Below, piece after piece: positions 1-8,135 of a DNA stretch of 64,000 nucleotides; positions within the stretch are counted from its first letter, which is position 1; the number at the start of each line of letters is the position of its first letter. Source of the DNA: Arthrobacter citreus. Lineage in GTDB: Bacteria; Actinomycetota; Actinomycetes; Actinomycetales; Micrococcaceae. The position numbers and the translations under genes were made by a program. The notes below the pieces were generated by a model, which ran no database searches, had not been told where the DNA came from, and saw nothing but the letters and a program-made list of their open reading frames with translations. The DNA is taken from the NCBI RefSeq assembly GCF_038405225.1, contig NZ_CP151657.1, forward strand, positions 2,232,001-2,296,000, given 5' to 3'.

Positions 1-206
1 GCGGTGGCCTCGTTGGTGGTTCCGGCGTCGTCGGCCGCAGCCGCGAGACCATCAACCATCTCCGCCAGCAATGCCGCCCGCATGCCCTGCGGTGCGCCGA
101 TCTGCAGATCCTCGCTGCGCCGCTCGGGCGTGCGTGATGCGAGGGTTCGCACCCGTGCGTAGGACGGGTCTTCGGCCAGTGCGGCGCGCAGTCCGTTCAG
201 ACTCAT
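1..206 (-). CDS. mfd: Transcription-repair coupling factor Mfd, N-terminus (partial)
   Basis: Only the first 68 codons are present; the gene runs off the left edge. The start is an ATG read from 206. The peptide opens MSLNGLRAALAEDP and continues with a DLQIGAPQGMRAALLAEM stretch, which matches my memory of the N-terminus of actinobacterial Mfd, the ATPase that displaces RNA polymerase stalled at DNA lesions and recruits UvrA. The 'API/GAP-x-G-x-R-xx-LLA' segment fits the start of the UvrB-like domain. No catalytic motif is in view, so the call rests on N-terminal resemblance alone; another protein is possible. Confidence 0.55.
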   Translation of the reverse strand, partial: MSLNGLRAALAEDPSYARVRTLASRTPERRSEDLQIGAPQGMRAALLAEMVDGLAAAADDAGTTNEAT

Positions 207-847
207 GGGCAGGGGCTCTCCTTGGCTGTGGCGGCGCAGCCGGGGTGCGGCTGCAACATGGATGAGGCTAAGCAACGCAAATACCCGAAGTTCACTAAGG
301 AACCCCGGGGCTTTTCTTCCAGACTACCCGCTGTGCAGGGGCTGGAAATGCCCCGTCCGCTCCCGGCGGATGCGGCTGACCGGGGGCTGGGGTGGTCCCG
401 GATGTGCCGGCCGGAGTGGCGCCCGATCGGAGGATTACCAACTTGGCTGCTGCTGCCGGTCTGGGATTCTGCTGCCGTTTAGGGATTCTGCTGGCGCTAG
501 GAAGACTTCACCGCCCTGACTGGCCCGGTTTTCCTGCCATTCCGAGCAATCCCTGCCGTTCCGGGCAGTTTCTGCCGGTCCGCAGTGGCAGGAAATGCTC
601 CAAACGGACGGTTCCGCCCAAAACGGAGGGTTCTCCACGCGGACCCCAGATTCAAGCTGGGTTGCTCGACGCGGGCTGGACTTCGGGCCGGACAGGAACA
701 CGGACAGGCCCCCATGCCTGGAGGCAGCAGAAACGCGGACGGCCAAATGCACGGGCCTCCCATGGATTTTCGCCGGACCCCCTGCCACGCTTGAAAGGCA
801 CGGGCACTCACCAAGCTGCAGACCCCACGCCACGTAAGGATCGGCCC
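207..847. other. Non-coding region between mfd-like gene and lipoprotein gene
   Basis: This 640-base gap separates two divergently read genes and should contain both promoters. Open frames across it have no ribosome binding site and no recognisable protein. Its notable content is the set of 19-base-period repeats at 444-641, listed separately. An A/G-rich AAGGAT stretch just before 848 serves as the ribosome binding site of the next gene. Confidence 0.6.
444..641. repeat. Degenerate 19-bp-period repeat block
   Basis: Three separate motif sets recur at exactly 19 bases. GGGATTCTGCTG starts at 463 and 482, with a weaker copy at 444. CTGCC followed by a (G/A)(T/G)TCC-like tail starts at 534, 553 and 572. 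ACGGA(C/G)GGTTC starts at 604 and 623. Two CTGCC copies also pair with GGCAG downstream (564-568 and 587-591), giving small inverted repeats. Seen directly; function unknown. Confidence 0.6.
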
Positions 848-1573
848 ATGGCACGCAAAATTCTTCTGCTGATTTCCGCGCTTACCCTCTCGCTGATGGC
901 CCTGACCGGGTGCAACAACGACAACGAGTCCGGGGGCAACTCGTACTCAGCCGACAATGAAGAATCGAACCCCACCGCCAGCCCGGAGTCCTCCGGCGGG
1001 GACACGGCTGCGGCCTGCGCTTCCGCGTCTCCGGGCAGCGCGGCGCAGGAAAGCTGCGAGGCCCAGGGCGTGCCGGGAGTAACGGAAAACCCGGAGCGGT
1101 GCGGCAGCACCACTCCCAGCCCGATCGCCAGCGGCATCATCCAGGGGACCTTCGGCCCGTGGTGTGAGAACGCCATTGCCAGCAGCTATGACTCCTCGGC
1201 CGTGCCGGATGGAGCGGACACCACCATCACAATCTCCGAAACCGAGGCTGACACCACGCTGGAGATGATCGCGCGCGGCTTCGCGCCCAACACCGAGTTC
1301 AGCGCCAGCTTGCGTCAGCGGCTGTGCGGCGCGTCCCCCGCGGATGCAGGCGAAGAGTACGAAGACACCCGGAGCCAGGAGTCTGATGACCTGGACCTGG
1401 ACTTCACCACCGATGAAACCGGCGGCTCCACTGCCAGCGTCACGGTGCCGTGGGTCCTGCCCGACGACGGCATCGGACGGTCGCTGCTGATCACCCTTGA
1501 CGACGGCGAGACCGCGAGCCCTGACGCGGCCGACGATGACCGCGCCGTGGCCTGCGTCAGTCTGGAGCGCTAG
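848..1573 (+). CDS. Secreted lipoprotein of unknown function
   Basis: A 241-residue protein. The start at 848 is chosen because it gives a basic MARK leader, a hydrophobic run and a lipobox LTGC, and an AAGGATC ribosome binding site lies just upstream. After the lipid-modified Cys comes a long Asn/Ser/Glu/Pro-rich linker up to about residue 60. The C-terminal half contains a short TTITISETEADTTL segment and a DDGIGRSLLITLDDGE segment that look like beta-strands of a small Ig-like or beta-sandwich domain. Several Cys residues are in the mature part and may form disulphides. I do not recognise the family. It probably sits on the outer face of the membrane. Confidence 0.75.
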   Translation: MARKILLLISALTLSLMALTGCNNDNESGGNSYSADNEESNPTASPESSGGDTAAACASASPGSAAQESCEAQGVPGVTENPERCGSTTPSPIASGIIQGTFGPWCENAIASSYDSSAVPDGADTTITISETEADTTLEMIARGFAPNTEFSASLRQRLCGASPADAGEEYEDTRSQESDDLDLDFTTDETGGSTASVTVPWVLPDDGIGRSLLITLDDGETASPDAADDDRAVACVSLER

Positions 1574-1594
1574 CGGCCCCACCGGAGCTGGGGA

Positions 1595-2320
1595 TTACCG
1601 GCTCTCCCGGAAAGAGGCAATCATCGCCTGGATTTGCCGGTGCTCATCCGATGCAACATAGGCCTTCGCTTCCTGCAGCGTCCCGAAGTCCCGGTTGGAA
1701 ATAAAGAGGACCGTCCGCCGGATCGAACCGTTGCTGTCCAGCACTCCAGTGTCCACTTGGACCATCCCGTACATCAGCATGGGAGTCCTGGTGCTCTGCG
1801 GCGGCACCGCGGTTGCGGTGAGGGAGGTAACCATACGGACGTTGTCCGGCCACTCGTATTTGGCCCGTTCCGACGGGTTCTCAGACAGGTCCATGGCTAT
1901 GGTGCGCGCGGCAATGGTTCCGGTTACAGAGAGCGGGTCCGGGCCTGCCCAGTCCCCGAGATAAACCACTGGCTGTTCCGGGCAGCCGTCCTGCATGCAG
2001 GACAGGTCCCAAGTCAGCAGGATGTCCAGCGAAGCCAGATCTTCTCCCTGCGGCCCGGTGACAGTCACCGTCCCGTAGCCGGGCCCCGTGGCGGGGTCCG
2101 TTTCCTCGACAGTCCAGTTGGAGGGGTGGTCAAAGGAATACTCCACGTCCTCCCGTATTCCGGAGAAGGTGGTCAGCGCCGTGGAGGGACTCGACGGCGG
2201 CGAGCTGGTTGGCGTCGAAGTGTCGGGAGCCGAGTCATCGCCCGATCCCGTGCACGAGGAGAGGACCACCGCAAACCCCAGGCCTGCGGCGAGGAAAGCT
2301 GACCGGATTGGACGCTTCAT
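1595..2320 (-). CDS. Lipoprotein of unknown function (possible PsbP/Mog1-like fold)
   Basis: A 241-residue protein with a basic N-terminus (MKRPIRS), a hydrophobic segment and a lipobox LSSC followed by a Thr/Ser/Pro-rich linker. The mature domain begins near residue 55 with an EYSFDHPSNWTVEET pattern. This 'F-x-x-P-x-x-W' start is typical of PsbP/Mog1-like and related small alpha/beta domains found in many actinobacterial lipoproteins. Two Cys lie close together (CMQDGC) and may form a disulphide. It converges with the lipoprotein gene at 848-1573, 21 bases apart. Function cannot be assigned. Confidence 0.7.
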   Translation of the reverse strand: MKRPIRSAFLAAGLGFAVVLSSCTGSGDDSAPDTSTPTSSPPSSPSTALTTFSGIREDVEYSFDHPSNWTVEETDPATGPGYGTVTVTGPQGEDLASLDILLTWDLSCMQDGCPEQPVVYLGDWAGPDPLSVTGTIAARTIAMDLSENPSERAKYEWPDNVRMVTSLTATAVPPQSTRTPMLMYGMVQVDTGVLDSNGSIRRTVLFISNRDFGTLQEAKAYVASDEHRQIQAMIASFRESR

Positions 2321-2372
2321 GAGGGGCCTCCTCTGGGTCGGTGATCCCCCTGTCCGTAAATGGTAGGCCGCC

Positions 2373-2393
2373 CCGGCGCCCGGCCGGCGCCGG
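2373..2393. repeat. Perfect GC-rich inverted repeat in a divergent intergenic region
   Basis: CCGGCGCC (2373-2380) and GGCGCCGG (2386-2393) form a perfect 8-bp inverted repeat with a 5-base centre, between the divergent genes starting at 2320 and 2564. No T-tract follows, so it is not an obvious terminator. It could be an operator or a hairpin in the leader of either gene. Confidence 0.45.
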
Positions 2394-2563
2394 TCCTCCG
2401 CCCCTTACTCAGGTAGCTGCACCGGTTCGCTCCTGCCCTGCCCGGCTCCGCAGGCGTTTCGGAGCTGGGGACCGGTGGACATTAGGATGTTTCTGGGCCG
2501 GTAGGAGCCACGCGCATCTGCGTGCGGACCGCCGGCAAGACTGCATACCTATCTGGAGGACCC

Positions 2564-3067
2564 ATGGCGCTGAACGCCTCGACCACCCTGTCACACGACG
2601 TCCGCACGGTTACCGACACGTTCGCGAACGAGGATTTCCTGCGCTCCGTCAGTGAGCACGTGGGCGGTTCCCTGATTTCGGTGACCGTCGACGGCGACAC
2701 GGCCGGCGCATTTGTCCTCACCGCCGTCCGCACCCTGCCGACCGACCGGCTGCCGGACATCGCCAAGAAGTTTGTCGGCGCCACCCTGACCGTGACGCAG
2801 AAGGAGAACTGGGCGGCACCGGCTGCCGACGGCTCCCGCGAGGCCAGCATTGAGCTCTCCGTGGGCGGCGTTCCGCTGAAGGTCACCGCCACCCAGCGCC
2901 TGGTCGCCGTCGGCGAAGACACCCGTGTGGACGTGGACGGCAAGGTCAGCTCCTCCATCCCCTTCCTGGGCGACAAGATCGCCAAGCAGGCCGAGCCGAT
3001 GATTGGCAAGGCCCTGACCATCCAGGCCAGCCAGGCCGGCAAGTGGATCGAAAGCCGCAAGGCCTGA
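2564..3067 (+). CDS. DUF2505 domain-containing protein
   Basis: A 167-residue protein. The start at 2564 is set by a strong GGAGGA ribosome binding site four bases upstream. The sequence begins with a TTLSHDVRTVTDTFAN helix and a two-strand segment, then the characteristic ENWAAPAADGSREASIEL and VGEDTRVDVDGKV strands, and a final amphipathic helix. This is the pattern of DUF2505, an actinobacterial member of the START/Bet v 1-like fold that may hold a hydrophobic ligand; no function is established. It lies three bases upstream of a small membrane protein gene, so the two are probably co-transcribed. Confidence 0.75.
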   Translation: MALNASTTLSHDVRTVTDTFANEDFLRSVSEHVGGSLISVTVDGDTAGAFVLTAVRTLPTDRLPDIAKKFVGATLTVTQKENWAAPAADGSREASIELSVGGVPLKVTATQRLVAVGEDTRVDVDGKVSSSIPFLGDKIAKQAEPMIGKALTIQASQAGKWIESRKA

Positions 3068-3070
3068 TCC

Positions 3071-3304
3071 GTGGATAACGGCATCGTCCTGCCCACCGCC
3101 CTTGCGGTCATCCTCATCATTGGCGGGCTGTGGTCCCTGATTGTCTGGCCGCCGTACCTGATCGAGGCCTACAAGAGCCCGAAGGCCCGCGATGAAAAGG
3201 GGGCACCAACCCGGTACCTGACGGTCAACCTGATGAAGGTCACCACCTCCATGCTCTTTGGATTGGTCGCCATCATTATCGGTTTCCGGGGGCTGATGGG
3301 TTAA
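3071..3304 (+). CDS. SCO4848-family small membrane protein
   Basis: A 77-residue protein with a GTG start three bases after the previous stop. It has two hydrophobic segments (about residues 5-27 and 53-74) separated by a charged loop, [17 protein letters not shown]. Size, topology and the W-S-L-I-V-W motif near residue 21 fit the SCO4848 family of actinobacterial membrane proteins, which has no known function. Its tight linkage to the DUF2505 gene suggests translational coupling. Confidence 0.65.
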   Translation: MDNGIVLPTALAVILIIGGLWSLIVWPPYLIEAYKSPKARDEKGAPTRYLTVNLMKVTTSMLFGLVAIIIGFRGLMG

Positions 3305-3359
3305 ACCCGCCCGGCGGTGCCAGAATGCGGATATCCCGTTTTTCTGTCTGAGGAGTTCC

Positions 3360-4754
3360 ATGGCACCGGATCAGCAGCACCAGCACGACGGCGGCGCGCC
3401 CGTGCCGCCCAAGGCGGCCGGCAGCACGATTCTGGGCCGGGCCAGTTATCCGGAAGTCCTGCGCATCGGCGAAATCCTGCGCAAGGAAACGGTCGGCGGG
3501 ATCCTGCTGCTGATCGCCACGGTGGCGGCGCTGATCTGGGCCAACTCCCCGGCGTCGGACTCCTACTTCACCATCCGCGATTTCGACTTTGGCTACGAAC
3601 CGTGGCATCTGAAGCTCAGTGTCGGCGAGTGGGCCGCTGACGGCCTGCTCGCCGTCTTCTTTTTCCTGGTCGGACTGGAGCTCAAGCGCGAGTTCGTGGC
3701 CGGGGACCTGCGCCAGCTCAGCAAGGCGATCGTGCCCGTGGCCGCGGCGGCGGGCGGCGTCGTCGTTCCAGCGGTGATCTATGCCGTGATCAACGCGGTC
3801 TCCGGATCCGACGGGCTGCGCGGCTGGGCGATTCCCACCGCCACCGACATCGCCTTTGCCCTGGCCGTGCTGGCCGTCATCAGCTCGCATCTGCCCTCGG
3901 CGCTGCGGATTTTCCTGCTGACCCTGGCCGTGGTGGATGACCTGCTGGCCATCACCATCATCGCGTTCTTCTACACCGATGACCTTCACCTGCTGTATCT
4001 GGGCATCATGCTGGTGCCGCTGGCCCTGTTCCTGTATCTGGCGCAGTCCAAGCGCCGGATCTTTGCCACCCATCCCGCGGCCGCCTGGCTGATCCTGCTG
4101 CCGGTCGGGGTGGTGGTGTGGGCGCTTATGCATGCCTCGGGGGTGCATGCGACCGTTGCCGGCGTGCTGCTGGGCTTCTGCATTCCGGTGCTGCGCCGCG
4201 GCCCCGACGGCAAACCCGTGCAGCCGGAACCGGGCAAGCCGGGCCTGGCCGAGATCTTCGAGCACCGGTTCCGGCCAATCTCCGCCGGCTTCGCCGTTCC
4301 GGTGTTTGCATTCTTCTCCGCCGGTGTCGCCATCGGCGGGATCAGCGGTCTGGGCTCCGCGCTGACCGATCCGGTGGCGCTCGGCATCCTAGCCGGGCTG
4401 GTGGCCGGCAAGCCGCTGGGCATTCTGGCCACCACCTGGATCCTCACCGCCGCCACCCGGGCCAGGCTTGATGCCACGGTCAAATGGATCGACCTGTTCG
4501 GCATCGGCATTCTGGCCGGCATCGGCTTCACCGTCTCGCTGCTGGTCAATGACCTCAGCTTCGATCCGGGCACCGAGCACAATGACCACGCCAAGGTGGC
4601 AATCCTGGCGGCGTCGGTGACCGCCGCGCTGCTGGCCTCCATCCTGCTGCGGATCCGCAACCGGATTTACCGCCGCATCGAGGAGGAGGAAACCCGGGAT
4701 GAGGACGCCGACGGGATTCCGGATGTTTATGAGGACGACGACGGCGGGCGGTAG
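3360..4754 (+). CDS. nhaA: Na+/H+ antiporter NhaA
   Basis: A 464-residue membrane protein that expels Na+ (or Li+) in exchange for protons at the cytoplasmic membrane. A GAGGAG ribosome binding site precedes the ATG. Family motifs are intact: [18 protein letters not shown] in the first transmembrane helix, [13 protein letters not shown], the [16 protein letters not shown] segment carrying the first conserved Asp, and the paired Asp in [11 protein letters not shown] that binds the ion in Escherichia coli NhaA. The protein is longer than the 388-residue E. coli form. The extra length is an acidic C-terminal tail after residue 435 ([20 protein letters not shown]) and a short N-terminal extension. 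It appears to be a single-gene unit. Confidence 0.95.
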   Translation: MAPDQQHQHDGGAPVPPKAAGSTILGRASYPEVLRIGEILRKETVGGILLLIATVAALIWANSPASDSYFTIRDFDFGYEPWHLKLSVGEWAADGLLAVFFFLVGLELKREFVAGDLRQLSKAIVPVAAAAGGVVVPAVIYAVINAVSGSDGLRGWAIPTATDIAFALAVLAVISSHLPSALRIFLLTLAVVDDLLAITIIAFFYTDDLHLLYLGIMLVPLALFLYLAQSKRRIFATHPAAAWLILLPVGVVVWALMHASGVHATVAGVLLGFCIPVLRRGPDGKPVQPEPGKPGLAEIFEHRFRPISAGFAVPVFAFFSAGVAIGGISGLGSALTDPVALGILAGLVAGKPLGILATTWILTAATRARLDATVKWIDLFGIGILAGIGFTVSLLVNDLSFDPGTEHNDHAKVAILAASVTAALLASILLRIRNRIYRRIEEEETRDEDADGIPDVYEDDDGGR

Positions 4755-4767
4755 TTCTGCGGATACC

Positions 4768-5727
4768 TCAACACTTCTGGCCCCACGAATAGAACTGGTA
4801 GCCCTGCAGGTACACCGGGTCCCCAGCCAGAGATCCGTTCATGGGCTGAACCCGAACACTATAGGTGGCAAAGTACGGTGCCTCGCCGCTTTCCGGCTGT
4901 GGACGCATGATTCGGAAGGAGGCGCTGGTCCCGGTCGACAGCAGTTCGCCGCCGTAGCTGCGGTCCCCGTTGACCATCGTGACGGAATATCCTGTGGCGC
5001 CACTGGCGCCCGTCCAGCTCATCTTGAGATCTGAATACCCTGCCGCTCCGCCCACCGTCACGGGTGTGGAGCAAACCAGTGGTGCAACACTGCCCACGGG
5101 TGAAGCGCCAGTCGGTTCGCTCCAGTAGCAGTTACTGGTGTTGTAGTGCTCGTACTCGTAGGTGAAATACAGCGGATCACCCGGGACCGCGCCGGCCATG
5201 GGCATGACTCGTACGGTGTATTTCGTGTAGAACAGGGAAGGCCCGGTGCCGGGTTTACCGTTTTGATCTGCTAGCCGGTCAAAACGGAAGTCGGCAGCGG
5301 CCGCCGCCACGGTTTTAGATTGGTCGTACGTAAAGGTGCCGTTCTTTCCTTTCACTGTGACGACATAACTGGTGGCTCCGGCGGCGCCGGTCCAGGAGAA
5401 GCGGATGTCAGCGTAGTTGTTGGGGCGCATCTTTTCGTAGTCCAGCAGCGGCTTACAGGTGTAGCCATTGAGCGTCCCCGGCCTGGACTGGAGCGCAGGC
5501 TGCGCGCCAACCAGTGTGGTGTTGGCCGGCAGATCCGAACGCGTGGTGGCAGTGATGGCAACGGCAGCCGACTGGCTCCAATAGGCATACGCTGCCGTGC
5601 CGCCGATGCCCAGCACCACGGTCAGCGCAAACGCGATGACGGCGGTGCGGAAACCCGGCTGGGCACGAACCCATCCCAGTGCGCCGAGGCGCTGCCCGGG
5701 CTTGGCTCCCGATTCTTGCTTAGTCAT
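4768..5727 (-). CDS. Surface protein with alternate (SipW-type) signal peptide, FN3-like repeats
   Basis: A 319-residue protein. The ATG at 5727 follows an AAAGGG ribosome binding site. A basic cytoplasmic leader of about 30 residues precedes a hydrophobic stretch ending in TAAYAYWSQSA. The Trp right after the hydrophobic core is the same feature seen in the other substrates of this cluster (YAYWSL, YALWNA, LATWNA). The exported part has two similar domains, each with a SWTGA(A/S)GATSY/GYSV(T)V(K/M) strand pattern and Cys pairs, resembling fibronectin-III-like beta-sandwiches. Likely exported through Sec and cleaved by the signal peptidase encoded at 7324-8100. It is a paralogue of the next gene upstream. 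Confidence 0.65.
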   Translation of the reverse strand: MTKQESGAKPGQRLGALGWVRAQPGFRTAVIAFALTVVLGIGGTAAYAYWSQSAAVAITATTRSDLPANTTLVGAQPALQSRPGTLNGYTCKPLLDYEKMRPNNYADIRFSWTGAAGATSYVVTVKGKNGTFTYDQSKTVAAAAADFRFDRLADQNGKPGTGPSLFYTKYTVRVMPMAGAVPGDPLYFTYEYEHYNTSNCYWSEPTGASPVGSVAPLVCSTPVTVGGAAGYSDLKMSWTGASGATGYSVTMVNGDRSYGGELLSTGTSASFRIMRPQPESGEAPYFATYSVRVQPMNGSLAGDPVYLQGYQFYSWGQKC

Positions 5728-5829
5728 GCGACCCTTTCGGGCAGAGTTACGCGGTGAGGTGGCACCCGTCCCTGGCGGGAAGGACAACGAGCGTGCTTCG
5801 TGCGGATGGCCTGTGGACGGTTGACTTGA

Positions 5830-6417
5830 TCAGCAGGTAAACCATGAGATAAGGCTGCTGTTGGAACGCAGGCTGGTGGCGGGGCTGGCCTTGGACGGAG
5901 ATAAAATCTGGGTGCCCACATCTACTACTCCGGGCGCGGCCACTCCTGGAGCCAGGAACCCCGTCGATATTGTCATCGAACCGGTTCTCAGCCCCATCCA
6001 GGAGTTCAATGGTTCGCCGTTCACTCGAAGTGAGGCCGGCTCAAAGAAAGTGGTCTGCGCGGGGAACGCATAGTCAACGGTGTCTCTCGACGTTGAAATC
6101 CGGAGGACGTAGACAGCATCGCCCGGCATTCCAGCCGGAGCCGTCCAGCTGACGCGGGTATAAAAGGACCGGTCGTTGCAGATCGGCGCCGCTACGGACG
6201 GGAGATCTGGACGTTCGGTCGCCACGATGAGGTTCGCGTCAATTCTCAGGCTCCAGTAGGCATAAGCAGCAGACCCTCCGAGACCGAGAACCACCGTCAG
6301 CACGAACGCGATGGTCGCTGAGCGGAAGCCGGGCTGGGCCCGGAGACGAGTGAACCACCCTCCCCCGTTAGAGACAGATTCGCTGTCGGATGCAGCCCCC
6401 AGCTGCTTCTTACTCAT
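5830..6417 (-). CDS. Surface protein with alternate (SipW-type) signal peptide, short paralogue
   Basis: A 195-residue protein whose ATG at 6417 overlaps the upstream gene's stop by eight bases, so it is translationally coupled. The leader (WFTRLRAQPGFRSATIAF) and membrane-spanning region ending SAAYAYWSLRIDAN are nearly superimposable on those of the 319-residue neighbour (WVRAQPGFRTAVIAF, TAAYAYWSQSA), so the two N-termini are clearly paralogous. The exported part has one beta-sandwich-like domain (TRVSWTAPAGMPGDAVYVLRI), and a Cys is the last residue. It is probably a minor subunit or tip component of whatever the cluster builds. Confidence 0.6.
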   Translation of the reverse strand: MSKKQLGAASDSESVSNGGGWFTRLRAQPGFRSATIAFVLTVVLGLGGSAAYAYWSLRIDANLIVATERPDLPSVAAPICNDRSFYTRVSWTAPAGMPGDAVYVLRISTSRDTVDYAFPAQTTFFEPASLRVNGEPLNSWMGLRTGSMTISTGFLAPGVAAPGVVDVGTQILSPSKASPATSLRSNSSLISWFTC

Positions 6418-7324
6418 ACCGGCCTTCCCGGACCCGAAATACAACTGCGGCCGCAAAAAGTACAAACACTGCTATCAGGAGCGTACCTGAAAGCGACCGA
6501 ATGATCGGTTCCACTGTGCTCTGGAAACCAGCCGGAACAATCTCCGCCGGGGGTTGTTGCACGGCCGGGGCAGCAGCCTGCGGTGGACGTGTTTCAACCT
6601 GGCGTTCCGGCAACGCAGCCGGGAAAACAGTGTTGGACAGCGCGGCAGGACCGCCGCCGGATGTTCCGGGCAGGGTCACCAGTTCCTGGCGGGTCCCGTT
6701 CGCTGCGCTCCCGCTGAGGTCTTCCGGAGGTGTTGCCGACCCGGCCGGAGGCTGGACGGGTCCGGACAGCGCGTCACAGGCCTGGCGCGGTGCAGCGTCC
6801 TGGGATTCCAAGAGGAAAACCACATCAAAATCTGCAGAGCGGTTCATCGTGTCATTCGAAGCGTCAGTGGAAAGGTCGACGACGAGGCCCAGTTCGAGTT
6901 CCTCGCCGGCGGCCATGTCCCAGATCTCAGGGACATCGGTGCAGCTTCCCACCCCACCCATAAGGGAGCGAACCGGCAAGTTGGAGGTAAGCCCTGCGGC
7001 CAGGCCGAGCTGCCGATTCAACTCGGGATCCGACCGGACCATAATCGCAGCCGAGGACAGCCGGGCCGGCTCCCCGCTGCCGTTGCGGATCCAGATGGTG
7101 GCGCTGGTTGTTGCGCCGGGAACAAATTGCAGCGCGTCGGTGAAGATGGGTCCCGCTATGGACGGAGCGTACGTTTTCCCGTCGAGGCTGAATTCCAGAT
7201 AGTCATTGGCTGCGAAGGCACCGGGTGCTCCGGCCAGGGAAACGGCTGCAGCAACGGCACCGACGGCGGTGGCGCCGATCAGTCGCCGGCACCATCCCGC
7301 CGTGGATGCGGTAAACCGGTTCAT
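6410..7324 (-). CDS. Secreted, C-terminally membrane-anchored protein of the SipW cluster
   Basis: A 304-residue protein with a conventional Sec signal peptide (AGAPGAFAAN, cleavage likely after AFA), unlike its neighbours. The ectodomain starts with a YLEFSLDGKTYAPSIAGPIF strand region, has two widely spaced Cys, and ends in a Pro/Ala/Gln-rich stalk (about residues 200-265). A single transmembrane helix (TLLIAVFVLFAAAVVF) and a short basic tail follow. Its ATG overlaps the signal peptidase stop by one base. A membrane-tethered ectodomain in a cluster of exported beta-proteins suggests an anchor or assembly partner. Function is inferred from position only. Confidence 0.6.
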   Translation of the reverse strand: MNRFTASTAGWCRRLIGATAVGAVAAAVSLAGAPGAFAANDYLEFSLDGKTYAPSIAGPIFTDALQFVPGATTSATIWIRNGSGEPARLSSAAIMVRSDPELNRQLGLAAGLTSNLPVRSLMGGVGSCTDVPEIWDMAAGEELELGLVVDLSTDASNDTMNRSADFDVVFLLESQDAAPRQACDALSGPVQPPAGSATPPEDLSGSAANGTRQELVTLPGTSGGGPAALSNTVFPAALPERQVETRPPQAAAPAVQQPPAEIVPAGFQSTVEPIIRSLSGTLLIAVFVLFAAAVVFRVREGRYE

Positions 7325-8100
7325 CAGACGGTGGCATGCTTTCGGATCTCGGTGCGGTGTCCGCGGGTTGAGGGGTAGCCGGTGGAGTGGTCGTGGTCGC
7401 AGCCATCGCAGTCCGTCAGGATGGGATCGCCGGATTCGAGGTACTCGAAACCACTCTCAGCAGACGAGCCGAAAGTCGGGAAGATGGAGTCATCGTCGCT
7501 ACCGGCGCCGGGACCCTGTTCGGTAGGGCCTTCCGGGGATGCGTCGTCGTCCTTGCGCTTCTTAGCCAGGGCGCCGCGGACCAGCGTGATCACGCCGTAA
7601 CCCATGAGTGCGACGGCACCCCACTGGGCAATGGCACCGCGGTCGGAGTTGCCCAGGCCGTTGGCGATGAAGCCAACAAACGGCACCGCGTAGAAGAGTT
7701 TGCCCTTCACCTGGATTTCGCGGACGGGCAGTTCGTCTTCAACGCTGTTGTTGTCGCCCTTGGTGGTGAAGATGGTTTCGCCGCTCTGATCCGCGCCCAC
7801 GGAGGTAACGCGGTGGGTAATGACGGCGGGTGAGCCGGATTCGATCTGGTAGGTGATGATGTCGCCGACGGTCAGTTCTTCAAAGGGAACGGGCTTCACC
7901 ACGAGGAAGGTGCCTGGGGCATACTTCGGGGCCATGGAGCTGGTGAGCACGCTGTAGGTCTGGGAGCCGGTAATCATGGGCACAACCACCAGGGCCAGGG
8001 CCGCCATGGCAGTCAGGCACAGCGCGAGGTAACTAAGACCGGTGCCAACGACGCTGAGGACGGTGGTGGGCTTTTCTGCTCTTCTGCGGCCGTGCGACAT
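7324..8100 (-). CDS. sipW: Signal peptidase I, SipW/archaeal type
   Basis: A 258-residue membrane protease. The ATG at 8100 has an AAAGGA ribosome binding site. A hydrophobic N-terminal helix (about residues 16-45) leads into the catalytic segment: nucleophile Ser55 in TSSMAP, His96 in VITHRV in place of the Lys of the bacterial Lep type, and Asp116 in TTKGDNN. This Ser-His(-Asp) arrangement defines the SipW/archaeal/ER class, which in Bacillus processes the biofilm fibre protein TasA. A second transmembrane helix follows (about residues 160-180). The long C-terminal tail is hydrophilic and unusually rich in Asp, Cys and His (DCDGCDHDHS). Neighbouring genes encode four probable substrates. 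Confidence 0.88.
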   Translation of the reverse strand: MSHGRRRAEKPTTVLSVVGTGLSYLALCLTAMAALALVVVPMITGSQTYSVLTSSMAPKYAPGTFLVVKPVPFEELTVGDIITYQIESGSPAVITHRVTSVGADQSGETIFTTKGDNNSVEDELPVREIQVKGKLFYAVPFVGFIANGLGNSDRGAIAQWGAVALMGYGVITLVRGALAKKRKDDDASPEGPTEQGPGAGSDDDSIFPTFGSSAESGFEYLESGDPILTDCDGCDHDHSTGYPSTRGHRTEIRKHATV

Positions 8101-8135
8101 GTTGACTATCCTTTGCTGTGCATCGTTGTTACCGG

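Noticed and set aside
392-847. Upstream extension of the first lipoprotein to 392
   Set aside because: It would bury the lipoprotein signal peptide 150 residues inside the protein and cross the 19-base repeat block.
6410-7324. LPGTSGGG in the membrane-anchored SipW-cluster protein as an LPXTG sorting signal
   Set aside because: It lies more than 50 residues before the C-terminal transmembrane helix; sorting signals are directly adjacent to it.
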